Shown here piece after piece: positions 1 through 5,981 of a stretch of 14,244 nt of DNA. Made by a program: the position numbers and the translations under genes. Under the pieces are notes generated by a model. It was not told where the DNA came from, did no database searches, and saw only the letters and a program-made list of their open reading frames with translations. Origin of the DNA: Clostridia bacterium (GTDB lineage: Bacteria > Bacillota > Clostridia > Oscillospirales > CAG-272); assembly GCA_024404435.1 (NCBI GenBank), contig JAKSPW010000014.1, positions 1 to 14,244 of the forward strand. Direction: 5' to 3'. Numbering within the stretch: position 1 is the first letter of the stretch; every line of letters starts with the position of its first letter.

Positions 1-342
1 CGCCGAATAATCTATCGGCTTTGTGAGACAAAGCTCCGCGCCGGCTCTGTTCGCCTCGACGAATACGGTCTGGCTCGGGACCTGCGTCGTGAGGATGAAA
101 GCGGGCGAGCGGCTGCCGAGGTATTCGCCCGAACGGCGGATCAGCGAGATGCCGTCGATGCCGGGAAGCCACGCGTCGCAGATCACGACGTCGAAGTCGT
201 CCCGCTTGATCGACTGAAAGGCTGCGTCTCCGTTTTCCGCCTCGCTCACCGTGCCTGCGGCTCTGCTTTCCAGAAGCTCTTTCACTTTTTTCCTGAGTTC
301 TCCGTTTTCGTCCGCGATAAGTATTCTGATTTCTCGATTCAT
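1..342 (-). CDS. Response regulator, receiver domain (partial, C-terminus outside window)
   Basis: The visible 114 residues form a nearly complete CheY-like receiver domain of a two-component or phosphorelay response regulator, which would receive a phosphoryl group from a kinase or phosphotransferase in the cytoplasm. Seen directly: the acidic pair D11/E12, the phospho-acceptor D56 inside VVICDAWLPGIDG, T85 at the switch position, and K108 in the TKPID motif. The start ATG (340-342) is preceded by a GGAG ribosome binding site at proper spacing. The output domain lies beyond base 1, so the class (Spo0A-like, OmpR-like, NarL-like) cannot be decided. The KPID ending and overall pattern are compatible with a Spo0A-like receiver, but this is only inference. 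It has its own promoter in the AT-rich region upstream and is separated from the upstream phosphoesterase gene by a terminator. Confidence 0.92.
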   Translation of the reverse strand, partial: MNREIRILIADENGELRKKVKELLESRAAGTVSEAENGDAAFQSIKRDDFDVVICDAWLPGIDGISLIRRSGEYLGSRSPAFILTTQVPSQTVFVEANRAGAELCLTKPIDYSA

Positions 343-389
343 TTTGTTTCTCCGATCTTTTTGTTAAACTTTGTTTTTACCGTAATGAT

Positions 390-418
390 ATTCTACCATA
401 AATTGGTAATAATTACAA
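390..418 (-). promoter_or_regulatory. Sigma-A-type promoter of the response regulator gene
   Basis: On the minus strand TTGTAA (413-418) and TAGAAT (390-395) are separated by exactly 17 bases, and a TATGG sits just before the -10, giving an extended -10 look. The start codon lies about 48 bases downstream. The spacer and -35 overlap one arm of an inverted repeat (403-415), so a bound protein there would occlude polymerase. Confidence 0.65.
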
Positions 419-468
419 TAAGTACTCAAAATAATAATTACCAAAAATTTCCTGCTTGATTTGGTAAA
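394..468. promoter_or_regulatory. Cluster of TTGGTAA/TTACCAA half-sites, probable operator region
   Basis: Four related half-sites are visible: TACCA (394-398), TTGGTAAT (403-410), ATTACCAA (437-444) and TTGGTAAA (461-468). The second and third are arms of an inverted repeat, TTGGTAATAATTA (403-415) and TAATAATTACCAA (432-444), matching at 12 of 13 positions around a 16-base centre. The first and second form a shorter palindrome inside the promoter spacer. The arrangement suggests cooperative binding of a dimeric regulator, perhaps autoregulation by the response regulator, but which protein binds is not visible from sequence. Confidence 0.5.
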
Positions 469-497
469 AACTGACAAGAGAACGGAGAAAAAAGTCG

Positions 498-528
498 AAA
501 AAACACGCGGAGCTCAATACTCCGCGTG
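498..528 (-). terminator. Intrinsic terminator of the phosphoesterase gene
   Basis: On the minus strand a perfect 9-bp stem, CACGCGGAG (528-520) with CTCCGCGTG (512-504), has a 7-base loop and is followed directly by six T residues and, after CGAC, by more T. The stop codon of the phosphoesterase (514-516) lies in the loop, so the hairpin starts within the last codons of the gene. Confidence 0.9.
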
Positions 529-1011
529 AGATGTCAGATAACTTCCTTCTTTCGGTATGTTGATGACTCCGTACGTCGGCGGCCATCCCTTGCCGATCGA
601 GCCGGGATTGAAAACGCGCACCTTCTTCTCGCCGCCTCCGAAGGGAAGCGTGACGGTGATGAGTCTGTCGTCCGTCGCGTGGGTGTGACCGTAGAGCAAA
701 ATGTCGACGTTTTCCTCCGCCGCGACGAGGGCGGCAGCCTCGACGTCGTCCTTCACGCCGCAGGTGTGGTCGGGGATGCCCATGGTCCGCAGGCCAATAA
801 GCTCGCTTCTCCGGCGGCTTCTCGCATACGTGTCGCAGTTTCCCGTTGCCGTTACGAATGGGAGCTCGGGATAAACGCCGCTGACGTAGTCTGCGTCGCG
901 TTCAAGGTCGCCGAGATGGATGACGAGGTCGACGGCGGGAAGATGATCGGCAATTGCCGAAATCATTCTTTCCGTGTTGCCGTGAGAGTCCGAAAAAACG
1001 AGGATCTTCAT
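514..1011 (-). CDS. YfcE/MJ0936-type metallophosphoesterase
   Basis: A 165-residue cytoplasmic metallophosphoesterase of the YfcE family, whose members hydrolyse phosphodiesters using two metal ions. Seen directly: SDSHGN at residues 7-12 (D8, H10), HLGD at 32-35 (D35), GNCD at 57-60 (N58), and GHTH at 108-111 (H109, H111). The fifth motif, normally THGH before a GVK, reads IPDH (79-82), so the usual first histidine is replaced by P80. The chosen ATG gives the family's normal N-terminus directly at the first beta strand and has AAAGGA six bases upstream; the frame stays open further upstream, but that extension has no family-like sequence. It ends in an intrinsic terminator and appears monocistronic, divergent from the small genes at 1073. 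The physiological substrate is unknown. Confidence 0.93.
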   Translation of the reverse strand: MKILVFSDSHGNTERMISAIADHLPAVDLVIHLGDLERDADYVSGVYPELPFVTATGNCDTYARSRRRSELIGLRTMGIPDHTCGVKDDVEAAALVAAEENVDILLYGHTHATDDRLITVTLPFGGGEKKVRVFNPGSIGKGWPPTYGVINIPKEGSYLTSHAEY

Positions 1012-1039
1012 ATTTTTCCTTTCATGTGACGGGTGGATT

Positions 1040-1068
1040 CCCCCTTGCATATAATGTAAAAAAGGGGG
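1040..1068 (+). promoter_or_regulatory. Inverted repeat covering the Shine-Dalgarno of the 1073 gene, with a TATAAT-like -10 in the loop
   Basis: CCCCCTT (1040-1046) is complementary to AAGGGGG (1062-1068), which is the core of the strong ribosome binding site for the gene starting at 1073. The 15-base centre contains CATATAAT (1048-1055), a good -10 but without a convincing sigma-A -35 at 17 bases. If transcription starts upstream of 1040 the hairpin would hide the ribosome binding site. If the -10 is used, the left arm is not transcribed and the structure is irrelevant to translation. Confidence 0.35.
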
Positions 1069-1072
1069 TGCT

Positions 1073-1315
1073 ATGTTTACGGATAAAAAAACGCTTGATA
1101 TGCTTCTCACGCTGCCCGACGATATGCTCTGCCGGATGCTGAAGATGCTGACCTCGGGAAACGGCCCGAAGCTCGGCACGGGTGAGCCGGACCGTGAGAC
1201 CGTTGCCGGCCTCCGCGCAGTGCTCTCGCAGGTGACGGAGCGCGATCTTGAACGGGCAGAGGAGCTTTTGAAGGTTTATAAAAAAGCCGGAAAGGAGGGC
1301 GGACATGGAGCTTGA
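1073..1315 (+). CDS. Small protein of unknown function, first of a coupled trio
   Basis: An 80-residue soluble, mostly helical protein with no motif that I can assign to a function. The sequence alternates short amphipathic helices (DMLLTLPDDMLCRMLKML near residues 9-26, then a C-terminal charged helix around DLERAEELLKVYKKAG). No signal peptide or membrane segment is present. The ATG has an exceptionally purine-rich ribosome binding site, AAAGGGGGTG, three bases away. The gene overlaps the next one by 11 bases and is divergent from the phosphoesterase. The overlap and strong binding sites indicate a translated operon of three small genes. The overall look (short helical proteins in series) recalls conserved uncharacterised small proteins of Clostridia, but I cannot name a family. 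Confidence 0.8.
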   Translation: MFTDKKTLDMLLTLPDDMLCRMLKMLTSGNGPKLGTGEPDRETVAGLRAVLSQVTERDLERAEELLKVYKKAGKEGGHGA

Positions 1316-1592
1316 AGATATGATGAAAAACCTCATGAACGACCCCGATTTTATGGGCCTTGTCAGAAGAATGAAGTCGGACGCGGGAGAGACCGTGGAA
1401 AAAGAAGAAGAGAGGCCCGAAGCGGTGAGCGTATCTACCTCGTCCGGGACCGAAAACCGAAACAGACTGCTGCTTGCGCTGAAGCCGTATATGAGCGAGA
1501 ACCGACGCGGGATGATCGACGCCGTGACCTCTCTTTCAAAGATCACGGGACTGCTCGATTTCCTGCCGAAAAAAGGCACGGGAGGCGAGTGA
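1305..1592 (+). CDS. Small protein of unknown function, second of a coupled trio
   Basis: A 95-residue protein with three parts: an N-terminal helix rich in Met (MMKNLMNDPDFMGLVRRM, residues 6-23), an acidic and Ser/Thr-rich linker (about 24-50), and a C-terminal helical segment containing LLLALKPYMSENRRGMIDAV (about 55-74). I recall the latter type of LxALKPYLSxxRR motif from uncharacterised clostridial proteins, without a known function. The start ATG lies inside the end of the preceding gene (11-base overlap) and is served by AAGGAGG six bases upstream, a near-perfect site. The stop codon is one base from the next start. Cotranslation and a shared complex with its neighbours are plausible inferences. 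Confidence 0.82.
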   Translation: MELEDMMKNLMNDPDFMGLVRRMKSDAGETVEKEEERPEAVSVSTSSGTENRNRLLLALKPYMSENRRGMIDAVTSLSKITGLLDFLPKKGTGGE

Positions 1593-1593
1593 G

Positions 1594-1896
1594 ATGTACA
1601 GCAGAAACAAAAGCGGTGAGGCGTACGCGGAGGACGCGTACGATCTCTTTGATTACGGACTTCCGCCGAAGTACGACGGAAGCCGATTCCGCCGCCCCCG
1701 CGGGGATGTCGTGGAAAGTGAGATCTCTGCCGAAACGGGTACGGACGGTATCGTTCAGCGGCTCGGCGAAAAGCTCGGTGAAGAGGAGCTTCTCATCATC
1801 GCTCTGATGCTCGCCGTGTCGTCCGGCGGCGCGGAATGTGAAGCACGGCGCGACGACGTACTGCTGCTCCTCGCATTTCTGCTCATCTGCAGATAG
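1594..1896 (+). CDS. Small protein of unknown function with two hydrophobic C-terminal segments, third of a coupled trio
   Basis: A 100-residue protein. The first about 60 residues are hydrophilic and rich in Asp, Arg and Tyr. The C-terminal third has two short hydrophobic stretches, ELLIIALMLAVSS and DVLLLLAFLLICR, separated by an acidic/basic loop. The pattern suggests an amphipathic hairpin that could sit on a membrane or in a protein assembly; each stretch is too short for a certain transmembrane helix. GGAGG eight bases upstream supports the ATG, and only one base separates it from the previous stop codon. Its 3' end overlaps the convergent gene at 1883 by 14 bases. No enzymatic motif is visible. 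Confidence 0.8.
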   Translation: MYSRNKSGEAYAEDAYDLFDYGLPPKYDGSRFRRPRGDVVESEISAETGTDGIVQRLGEKLGEEELLIIALMLAVSSGGAECEARRDDVLLLLAFLLICR

Positions 1897-2752
1897 AGAC
1901 GATCGCGTCCGCCTCGTCGAGAAGACGAAGCGAGAGCTTTACGACGTCCTTAAACTTGAATTCGAGCGTCGGCTCGTCCTCGGGGATCACGCATATGCCG
2001 AGCCCGAGCCTGCCGTCAGACGTCGCCTCGCAGTTCAGCCTTATTCCCGCTCCGAGAGCGGCATGCTCCGCTGCGGAGAGAAGGCCGGCGCTGCCGGGGA
2101 TCAGCGAGGCGAGGCACATCACGTCGGAAACGGTGCCGATAAAGCCCGTGCCGATGCCGCATTTCGTGCCGAACGTGATCTCGAAGCAGTCGGAAAAGCA
2201 CGAGAAACGCACGTCGATCCCGTCACGGGAGGATGAAGCGAGAACTTCGACGAGGCATGACGAGATGAATGCAAGAGCTCCGAGGCTGACGCTTCCCGAT
2301 TTTCCGTGAGTCTTCGGGATTTTTCCGTGCGACAGAGGAAAGCCCTTTTTCGTCATTTTTACGCAGAGCGCATCGATAAATGCGGGAACGTCTTCCGCGG
2401 TTATCTCTTCTTCATTTCCGGGCAGGGCAGGTGCCGGGTCGTTTTCGGGATATCTGATTTTTCCGACGGTTTCGTCGGACACGAGCTCCGACGTGCTTCC
2501 GAAAAGCAGAAGACGCACTTCTCCCGCTTTCCCGACGGCGCAAGCCGCGCGGAAGCGCGAGAGACGAAGCCCGAAGCTTTGTCCCGATCCGCCCGACGCA
2601 CAGGCATCGGAGAGCCGTGCCGCGTCGGCGGGGCTCATGCTTTTCATGAGCTCACGTCTGTCGAGAAGCTTGCCAAGGATTTTTCTTGCCTCGTCCGACG
2701 CATCGAGCACGGTGCCGTCGGAGGAGAGCACGAGATACGGTAAATCGTTCAT
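1883..2752 (-). CDS. PAS-like N-terminal protein of unknown function
   Basis: A 289-residue cytoplasmic protein. Residues 5-30 (YLVLSSDGTVLDASDEARKI) have the opening pattern of a PAS sensory domain. The middle (about 110-140) is acidic and likely a linker. The C-terminal half (about 150-289) contains FISSCLVEVLASSS and later a Gly-rich RLGLGICVIPED. This faintly recalls a GHKL ATPase, but no N-box Asn, DxGxG or phospho-acceptor His block is visible, so I do not call it a kinase. The ATG is preceded by AAAGGA at good spacing. It sits after a terminator and so is probably transcribed on its own or by read-through from the operon upstream. The 3' end overlaps the convergent small gene. A sensory or scaffold role is inference only. 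Confidence 0.8.
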   Translation of the reverse strand: MNDLPYLVLSSDGTVLDASDEARKILGKLLDRRELMKSMSPADAARLSDACASGGSGQSFGLRLSRFRAACAVGKAGEVRLLLFGSTSELVSDETVGKIRYPENDPAPALPGNEEEITAEDVPAFIDALCVKMTKKGFPLSHGKIPKTHGKSGSVSLGALAFISSCLVEVLASSSRDGIDVRFSCFSDCFEITFGTKCGIGTGFIGTVSDVMCLASLIPGSAGLLSAAEHAALGAGIRLNCEATSDGRLGLGICVIPEDEPTLEFKFKDVVKLSLRLLDEADAIVSICR

Positions 2753-2762
2753 AGAGTCCTTT

Positions 2763-2803
2763 CAAAAAGCGTGAAGAACGTGACTTTGTCACGGCTTCAC
2801 GCT
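2763..2803 (-). terminator. Intrinsic terminator of the 5776-2808 operon
   Basis: On the minus strand AGCGTGAAG (2803-2795) pairs with CTTCACGCT (2776-2768). An inner stem, CGTGAC (2793-2788) with GTCACG (2784-2779), lies around a three-base loop, and five T residues follow (2768-2764). It lies five bases past the stop codon of the upstream gene and just before the ribosome binding site of the PAS-like gene. Confidence 0.85.
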
Positions 2804-2807
2804 GATT

Positions 2808-4022
2808 TTAATAGGTTTCCTCGGTATATTCTTCGTCGTATACTGCGGTGTAATCGTCAGCTCTCATGGCGTTGTCATTGACGGGCTCCTCCCACGTTTC
2901 GGGAGATGTGCTGTCCGTCCCGCGCTCGGGATCGAACGACGGGTCTTCGACGAAAACGGTGAACTGTACGCTCGGAACGGAAAGAGTCCTGAGCGCGGCG
3001 AAGACAGCTTCCGCCATTTCGGGATCGGTGTCTCTTATTATGCCGCGCAGGTTGTAGACGCTGAAGTTTCCTTTGAGAGAGTAGCAGTTATCGTAAACGA
3101 GCGAAAACGCGGTTTCGGGATCGTCTGCGTTCGACGAGATGCCGATGGCGAGAAAATCCGCGTATTCCGAGAGAGTTTTGATCTTGCTTGCGGTCTGCGG
3201 GATGAGGTAGACGGAGGCGGGAAGTGTCACGCCGATGTCCAAGTCTCCCGAGCTTTCGCGCAGACGTGCGAGATAGGATATGATGCGTCTCAGCTCGTCG
3301 TGCGTGAGCTCCTCGGTCTCGTTTGCGAGTCCGTCTATGATGACCTCGTCAAAGCCGAGAGAGACGAGCTCTCCGAGAATGACCTTGTCCTTCGAGAGGG
3401 CGATGACGGAAGCGTCTCCGTCGCCGAGCACGGCTCTGTCGGTCGTGTAGATCGCGCTGAGCCTGAGTCCCTTCGCGTCAGCCATCTGAACGACGGCTTT
3501 GATATTAGCAAAGACGTTGTTTTCCGTCACTTCGGGTTCACCGTTCTCCTCATCGGTCCCGACGGTGTCGGGAGCAGACGGAGCATCCGTCCTGATGCCG
3601 ATGAAATCCATAAGCGCGGGGGAAGAATAAACGAGAGAGCCGTTTTCCGTGATGCGCACGGACAGGGCGTTATATTTGGGTGACAGCGAGTCGATCGTGT
3701 TGTAGCTCTCCTTGTTGGCGAGCCCGCGCACGTCGATGTCCGCGGCGCATATCTCGATCCCGGAAGCGTCCGAGCCCGACGGAATGCCGTCGGGATAGAG
3801 CTCGGCCGTGTCCGTCACGGGCAGAACGTCACCGGCGGTCTCTCGCGGGAGAGTCTCTGCGAATTTTGCCTTTTCGTTAAGTCTTGAGCCGATGAATACG
3901 GCGATCGCGGTGAGCGCCGCGGCGCAGGCTATAACAAAAAGGATCCTGAGTATCAGTTTTTTCTTTGATTTTTTCTTCGGGCCGGAACGGTATCCGGCGT
4001 CGATCCTTCTGTGTCGTCTCAA
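2808..4022 (-). CDS. Membrane-anchored TIM-barrel glycosidase-like protein
   Basis: A 404-residue protein. The first 22 residues are strongly basic, followed by one membrane segment (about 23-45) and a long extracytoplasmic part, implying an N-in anchor. Residues about 93-360 show alternating strands and helices with barrel-type repeats: NALSVRITENGSL, KGLRLSAIYTTD, LGFDEVIIDGL (222-232), LDIGVTLPASVYL, ADFLAIGISSN. This resembles DUF4015-type putative glycoside hydrolases, but I cannot point to a confirmed catalytic pair. The acidic D/E at 225-230 is a candidate. The tail is acidic and Tyr-rich. The start is TTG, supported by GGAGGAG seven bases upstream and by a complete anchor. It is 15 bases from the upstream lipoprotein gene, so cotranscription is very likely. 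A role in cell-wall or envelope carbohydrate handling is inference. Confidence 0.8.
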   Translation of the reverse strand: MRRHRRIDAGYRSGPKKKSKKKLILRILFVIACAAALTAIAVFIGSRLNEKAKFAETLPRETAGDVLPVTDTAELYPDGIPSGSDASGIEICAADIDVRGLANKESYNTIDSLSPKYNALSVRITENGSLVYSSPALMDFIGIRTDAPSAPDTVGTDEENGEPEVTENNVFANIKAVVQMADAKGLRLSAIYTTDRAVLGDGDASVIALSKDKVILGELVSLGFDEVIIDGLANETEELTHDELRRIISYLARLRESSGDLDIGVTLPASVYLIPQTASKIKTLSEYADFLAIGISSNADDPETAFSLVYDNCYSLKGNFSVYNLRGIIRDTDPEMAEAVFAALRTLSVPSVQFTVFVEDPSFDPERGTDSTSPETWEEPVNDNAMRADDYTAVYDEEYTEETY

Positions 4023-4037
4023 GCCGATACTCCTCCG

Positions 4038-5015
4038 TTATTCCATCGCCAGGATATCCGTGTCCTCGGGGAGAGCGAGTTTCCCGAGTATCTCGGCATA
4101 TCTTGCCTCATACGCTTCGGTGTAAAGGGTTTCATAGAACTCATCGGTAAGCTCGTCGAAATGAGCTTCGATGTAGTCGGGGTCCTTCTCGTATCTTTTC
4201 AGAATGCTGTAACCGGAGTCCGTTTTGACGACCTCGCTGACTTCATCAATGCCGAGCGCGAAGGCAGCTTCCTCAAACGCCCTGTCACGCGTGCCGCGCA
4301 TGATGTAGTAGCCGTCCTCGTTTGCGAACATGAACAGGTCGTTGTTGTATTCCTTCGAGATCTCGTCGAAGTCCTCGCCGTTCCTGATGCGGGCGAGGAT
4401 TTCTTCCGCACGTTCGAGATCGTCTTCATCGGCATTTTCGTCACCGATGAGGATCTGCTTCACGCGGATGAATCCGTCTCCCTCAAAAAGCGAGCGGAGG
4501 TACGCTTCGTCCGAGTATTTTTCGTCGGATTTCACGATCGCCGTAAAGACGAGATCGATCATGCCGTCGTTGACGGTGAGCTCGCGGAAGGTGTCCTCGT
4601 CGAGCCCTTCGGCTTCGAGCCCCGCGAGAAATTCTTCTTCGCCGCCGAGCTCGTTTATCATGTTTTCTCTCGCGTCTTCCGCTTCGTAGGCGAGTTCCTT
4701 GTTGTCGGGCTTGAAGCCGTAGTCCTCGCCGAGAGAATATACCGTCAGAAAGTTTGCGGCGTAAGAGAGGACCGTTTCTTCAAGCTCGGCCTTTACCTTG
4801 TCCTTCGACTCCGATTCCCATACGTTCTCGCCGTAGACCGCTTCGGTGTCAAGCCTTGCGTTTATGACGATATATCTGAACACTCCGGCAGGGAGCTCAT
4901 ATTCTCCGAGACTCGTCGAAGCTTTTTCCTTGCTTTCTCCGCATGAAACGAGAAGGGAAGCGCAGATGACGAGCGAAAGCAGAAGTGCCGATAATCTGAC
5001 TGTTTTCTTTTTCAT
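4038..5015 (-). CDS. PrsA/SurA-like parvulin-family lipoprotein lacking both hallmark histidines
   Basis: A 325-residue lipoprotein. A lipoprotein signal ends with lipobox LVSC, so Cys25 would be lipidated and the protein held on the outer face of the membrane. Residues about 40-175 are a helical SurA/PrsA-type chaperone region. Residues about 182-276 match the parvulin (rotamase) domain, including the typical RAFEEAAFALGIDEVSEVV stretch. PrsA proteins assist folding of exported proteins. Unusually, the two conserved parvulin histidines are replaced: the usual H-I-L motif reads KQILI (Q187), and GYHI reads GYSI (S270). Isomerase activity may therefore be lost and only chaperone function kept. 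The start MKKK gives a proper signal peptide. It begins two bases after the upstream stop, so it probably depends on translational coupling. Confidence 0.9.
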   Translation of the reverse strand: MKKKTVRLSALLLSLVICASLLVSCGESKEKASTSLGEYELPAGVFRYIVINARLDTEAVYGENVWESESKDKVKAELEETVLSYAANFLTVYSLGEDYGFKPDNKELAYEAEDARENMINELGGEEEFLAGLEAEGLDEDTFRELTVNDGMIDLVFTAIVKSDEKYSDEAYLRSLFEGDGFIRVKQILIGDENADEDDLERAEEILARIRNGEDFDEISKEYNNDLFMFANEDGYYIMRGTRDRAFEEAAFALGIDEVSEVVKTDSGYSILKRYEKDPDYIEAHFDELTDEFYETLYTEAYEARYAEILGKLALPEDTDILAME

Positions 5016-5017
5016 TT

Positions 5018-5776
5018 TCAAATCTCTACGACAGCCGTCACTGCGAGGTGATCGGACTGGTAAGCCATGCCGTCGCTGCACTCGCGGACGTCAAAGCTCT
5101 CGCAGGTCATGTCGCCTCTCATATAAACGTAGTCGATCGTCTGCGACGGAGCGTCGACGCCGTATTCGTCCGTAAAGGTGAACTTATCCGTCGTATCCTT
5201 TGCCGCGTAGCGCGTGTTCGTGAAGTGGCGGTCGGCGTATCTGATCGGACGGCTTCCTTCAACGTCGTTGAAGTCTCCCGTCAGAAGAAGCGGGAGCTTT
5301 TTGCCGAACTTCTTTTTCGCGAATCTGCCGATGATCTTGATGCCTCTGATGCGCGCCTTCGGGCCGTCGCAGTCGAGGTGCGTGTTGATGTACGCGAACT
5401 CGTGGCCGTCCGCCTTCGTTCTGAAGCGTCCCCACGTCGTGATGCGGTAGCATGCGGCGCACGGGTCGATGGACTCCACGTCGGGAGTCTTCGAGAGCCA
5501 GAAGAATCCGCCCTCGATGAGCTCTACCGTCTCGGGATTGTAGTATATGGGCATAGCCTCAAGGCTTTCCTTCGCACGATATTTGAACAGGCATTTATAG
5601 TCTGCGAAATCCTCGTCAAAATATGCTTTCCATCCCGGCGTGACTTCCTGCATGCCGATGAGATCGGGATGATCCCTGCGGAGCACTTCCTTGATACGCG
5701 GGCGTCTTTCTTCGTATTTTCCGCCGTGCTTTCCTTCCCAGCACATTACGTTCTGACTGATGACTCTGATTTTCAT
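5018..5776 (-). CDS. Endonuclease/exonuclease/phosphatase (EEP) family hydrolase
   Basis: A 252-residue cytoplasmic enzyme of the DNase I-like EEP superfamily, which cleaves phosphate esters in nucleic acids, phospholipids or small molecules. All catalytic motifs are visible: N9 in SQNV, E44 in GMQEVT, H133 in INTHLD (130-135), D168 and N170 in TGDFN, D215 in TIDYV, and D242/H243 in SDHL. No signal peptide is present. The ATG has GGAGG at ideal spacing and sits about 35 bases from the -10 of a consensus promoter; an in-frame extension further upstream crosses that promoter and is not coding. It leads an operon with the parvulin-like lipoprotein (two-base gap) and the membrane TIM-barrel protein. 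The substrate is not predictable from the sequence. Confidence 0.93.
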   Translation of the reverse strand: MKIRVISQNVMCWEGKHGGKYEERRPRIKEVLRRDHPDLIGMQEVTPGWKAYFDEDFADYKCLFKYRAKESLEAMPIYYNPETVELIEGGFFWLSKTPDVESIDPCAACYRITTWGRFRTKADGHEFAYINTHLDCDGPKARIRGIKIIGRFAKKKFGKKLPLLLTGDFNDVEGSRPIRYADRHFTNTRYAAKDTTDKFTFTDEYGVDAPSQTIDYVYMRGDMTCESFDVRECSDGMAYQSDHLAVTAVVEI

Positions 5777-5810
5777 GTTGACCTCCGATGCTTTCAGTTT
5801 ATACGAAATC

Positions 5811-5839
5811 AGTATATCACAACAAGGTGTCCGTGTCAA
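5811..5839 (-). promoter_or_regulatory. Consensus sigma-A promoter of the EEP-parvulin-TIM-barrel operon
   Basis: On the minus strand TTGACA (5834-5839) and TATACT (5811-5816) are separated by 17 bases. This is a near-perfect housekeeping promoter, divergent from the plus-strand promoter 54 bases away. Confidence 0.92.
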
Positions 5840-5893
5840 CCGAGCGAGTGTGAATATTTCCCGAAAAAACACGGGTGAAGAAAAAAGTTTTAC

Positions 5894-5922
5894 TTGATAA
5901 TCACGCGCGTGCGTGTTATAAT
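5894..5922 (+). promoter_or_regulatory. Consensus sigma-A promoter with a CACGCGCGTG palindrome in the spacer
   Basis: TTGATA (5894-5899) and a perfect TATAAT (5917-5922) are separated by 17 bases. The spacer contains a perfect 10-bp palindrome, CACGCGCGTG (5902-5911), which stands out in AT-rich surroundings and is a plausible operator. The promoter would drive the glycoside-hydrolase-like gene at 5982 and probably the SLH gene after it, with a leader of about 50 bases. Confidence 0.88.
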
Positions 5923-5981
5923 TAGAATGTAATAAAATACGTCGGCGAGAACGGCGGAAAAAGCAAAGGCGGTTTTTCATT

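Noticed and set aside
493..500. A Spo0A-box-like sequence (AGTCGAAA) near the response regulator control region
   Set aside because: It is imperfect, falls within the T-run side of the terminator, and is a single short match.
770..800. An HGH motif in another frame of the phosphoesterase, suggesting a frameshift that would restore the lost histidine
   Set aside because: The in-frame GVK and GHTH spacing is intact, and the alternate HGH lies about ten bases too far upstream, so two compensating shifts would be needed. Chance is simpler.
4011..4946. A 311-codon plus-strand open frame opposite the PrsA-like gene
   Set aside because: It is antisense to a lipoprotein with a complete signal and parvulin domain. 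Its Val/Phe-rich sequence reflects complementary Asp/Glu-rich codons.
5048..5878. A 276-codon plus-strand open frame opposite the EEP gene
   Set aside because: All EEP catalytic motifs are on the minus strand, and the plus frame runs across the minus-strand promoter.
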